Source: Planctomycetota bacterium (lineage in GTDB: Bacteria; Planctomycetota; J058; JARGOJ01). From it: a DNA stretch of 6,952 nt. Under the pieces are notes generated by a model. It was not told the DNA's origin, ran no database searches, and was given only the letters and a program-made list of their open reading frames with translations. This document shows positions 5,454-6,952 of the stretch, in pieces. The DNA is taken from the NCBI GenBank assembly GCA_029210225.1, contig JARGOJ010000143.1, positions 6,019 to 12,970 on the forward strand, written 5' to 3'. A program made the position numbers and the translations under genes. How positions within the stretch are numbered: the first letter of the stretch is position 1; each line of letters opens with the position of its first letter.

Positions 5454-6952
5454 ACATCTCCATCCGGTGTTCGGCCGCCGAGAAGAACAACCGTTCCTCC
5501 CACGTTGATAGCGATGGCGCCTCTGCGCCGGACCAGCTGACTTGGATCGTCGGGAAGACGCCCTGCAGCCATGCTTGAATCGGTGCCCAACTCTAATAGC
5601 TCTGGCCCTGCGTCGCCTCCGCTTGCATCAGTGCCACCCACAATCAAGGCCGATCCGAGGGAATAGCTCACGCTGGTGCCGCCGCTCCGGGCGATCAGCA
5701 TGGGAATGGTGCTTGTGAAGGTCGAGGTTACTGGGTCGAAGATATCCGCGTTGGCCTGGGGACCCGTCCCGTCGTCGCCACCAACAACGGCGATGGTCGT
5801 GAGGTTTCCGTCGGTAACCAGAGTTGGCGCTTGACGAGCGCGGCTCATGGTGTTGCCCACCGGGCGGAAGGTGTTTGTGTTCGGATCGAAGAGCTCAGCG
5901 CTGTTTAGCCGAGTTCCAGCGGCGTTGACGCCGCCAACAACCAAGACTTCACCAGTTGTTGGGACGATGGCGATTTGGTGATCAGCGCGCTCTGTCGATA
6001 GCGAGGCGACGGTCGCCCAGGTCTCTAAGACCGGGTCAAAGACCTCCGCGCTCGACAGTGGGGTGCCTGAGTTGTCTCGCCCGCCGACAACTAACACTCG
6101 GCCATCAAAGAGACGGACAGAGCGATGATTCTCCCGGGCAAACATGAGAGAAGGCACTGCGCGAGAGGTGCCGGCGGTTGTATCTGCGATCTCGCAAGTG
6201 TTTGTCACACCCGCGGCGATGCGTCCGCCAATAATCAGGGCGCGTCCAACTTCAATATCGTCGAAGCGTTGAATGGTGTGCCGCGCTCTGGGGACAAGCA
6301 AATCTCCGCGAATCTCTGTGAGCGCTTCGTTAAAGAAGAAGACCTCAATGGTCGATTTGAGCCCATTGGCGTCCTCGCCACCATAGAAATCGATTGTGTT
6401 TCCTTGAAAGGAAAAGGCTGGGGCTCCAAAAGTGGCGCTGGGCATGCCAATTCCGCTCCGGAAGGCCTCAGCGACAATGGGCTGGCTGGGAATGAACTGA
6501 GAAGGCGCTAAGCCGCCGCCAACAATGACGTGCAGACCATTTCCTAAGACAAAGGCCGCTGACTCAGTCCTGTTGACTGTGTCGGGGAACTTCGGCGCAG
6601 AGAAGACACCATTGCTTGTGTTGAGGCGTTCTGCCGCTTGGACTCCATCGTTGGTGGATGTCCGTCCGCCGAGCACAGTGACTTCGTCGGCGATCACGAT
6701 CAAGGTCGGATCGACGCGTGCTTCAGCGAGGTTGTTCACAAAGGGTTGGAATTGTCCGGTGCTCACTGTGAAAATCTCAGCAGAGGCCAGGGCGCCGCTA
6801 GTATCTTGATTGCTTGTTCCGCCGATGACAACGATCTGGCCAGAATCAAGACGAGCGGCGCCATGACGGGCTCTCGCAACGGTGAGGTTGCCTGCCGCTG
6901 CGACGGTCGCAGTCGCGCCGTTGATTGTAATGAGGGCGGTTGTATTGACAGG
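5423..6952 (-). CDS. Kelch-repeat beta-propeller protein (5' end cut by window)
   Basis: The frame is open from the right edge to TGA at 5423-5425, 509 codons. It contains about ten Kelch-like repeats of roughly 45-50 residues, each with a hydrophobic strand ending in a Gly-Gly pair (VVIGG, VTVLGG, YGG, ALIIGG, VLVVGG several times, VVLLGG) followed by a variable loop and a strand such as SAEVFDP, SAELFDP or NADIFDP, with an aromatic residue at the end (ETWA, NTFR, STFT). The most regular copies are in the C-terminal half. At the left of the protein (right edge of the window) the residues before the first repeat (TTALITINGATATVAAAG) look like the end of an Ig-like or linker region. GTG 6766 is not the start, because repeat sequence continues upstream of it. 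Proteins of this type are commonly secreted or surface-anchored, but the N-terminus and any signal are outside the window. No catalytic motif of galactose oxidase can be recognised, so a binding role is likelier than an enzyme. Confidence 0.9.
   Translation of the reverse strand, partial: PVNTTALITINGATATVAAAGNLTVARARHGAARLDSGQIVVIGGTSNQDTSGALASAEIFTVSTGQFQPFVNNLAEARVDPTLIVIADEVTVLGGRTSTNDGVQAAERLNTSNGVFSAPKFPDTVNRTESAAFVLGNGLHVIVGGGLAPSQFIPSQPIVAEAFRSGIGMPSATFGAPAFSFQGNTIDFYGGEDANGLKSTIEVFFFNEALTEIRGDLLVPRARHTIQRFDDIEVGRALIIGGRIAAGVTNTCEIADTTAGTSRAVPSLMFARENHRSVRLFDGRVLVVGGRDNSGTPLSSAEVFDPVLETWATVASLSTERADHQIAIVPTTGEVLVVGGVNAAGTRLNSAELFDPNTNTFRPVGNTMSRARQAPTLVTDGNLTTIAVVGGDDGTGPQANADIFDPVTSTFTSTIPMLIARSGGTSVSYSLGSALIVGGTDASGGDAGPELLELGTDSSMAAGRLPDDPSQLVRRRGAIAINVGGTVVLLGGRTPDGDVLSGLEFYVP

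Noticed and set aside
6764..6766. GTG as the start of the Kelch gene
   Set aside because: The same frame is open upstream to the window edge and encodes another Kelch-like repeat there, so the true start is outside.
5423..6952. Kelch protein as a galactose oxidase enzyme
   Set aside because: The repeats match the propeller architecture only; I see no copper-ligand pattern that would support the enzyme.

Overview
All genes that I can support lie on the minus strand, so the window reads right to left. From right to left they are: the 3' part of a Kelch-repeat beta-propeller protein (5423-6952, cut by the right edge), a thiolase-fold protein lacking the thiolase catalytic residues (4313-5395), and the first three genes of a branched-chain amino acid (Liv/HAAT) ABC importer. 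Those three are a lipoprotein substrate-binding protein (livK-like, 3013-4233), permease livH (1887-2858) and permease livM (1-1890, cut by the left edge). livH and livM overlap by four bases (ATGA). The two ATPase genes, livG and livF, would be expected beyond the left edge. No gene-free stretch exceeds about 155 bases, and I see no RNA genes, insertion sequences or CRISPR array.

Two subunits of the importer have unusual architectures. The livM reading frame is open for all 630 codons in the window, but the permease is split. After the third membrane segment it enters a complete seven-bladed WD40 propeller (about residues 93-400), then returns to a normal LivM sequence. By the positive-inside rule the propeller should sit on the outer (periplasmic) face, where the binding protein docks. 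The binding protein is circularly permuted: its lipoprotein signal is followed by what is normally the C-terminal third of LivK, then an Ala/Gly/Lys linker, then the normal N-terminal two thirds. It stops exactly at the point where the first part would ordinarily begin. Two rearranged partners in one operon, both on the periplasmic side, suggest a remodelled docking interface. That functional link is inference.

The thiolase-like protein upstream has an intact frame but has lost the active-site Cys, the Asn of NEAF, the His of GHP and the second Cys. It is probably a non-catalytic or repurposed thiolase fold. The short gaps carry possible control elements: a 10-bp inverted repeat over the Kelch stop codon, a small hairpin holding the livK Shine-Dalgarno sequence, an imperfect hairpin plus a direct repeat between livK and livH, and a two-codon leader ORF that ends on the livH start.

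The lipoprotein-type binding protein and the Kelch-repeat protein, with a moderately GC-rich composition judged by eye, fit a Gram-negative bacterium, perhaps of the former deltaproteobacteria (Bdellovibrionota or Myxococcota). That placement is a guess. Nothing in the window is diagnostic of taxonomy.
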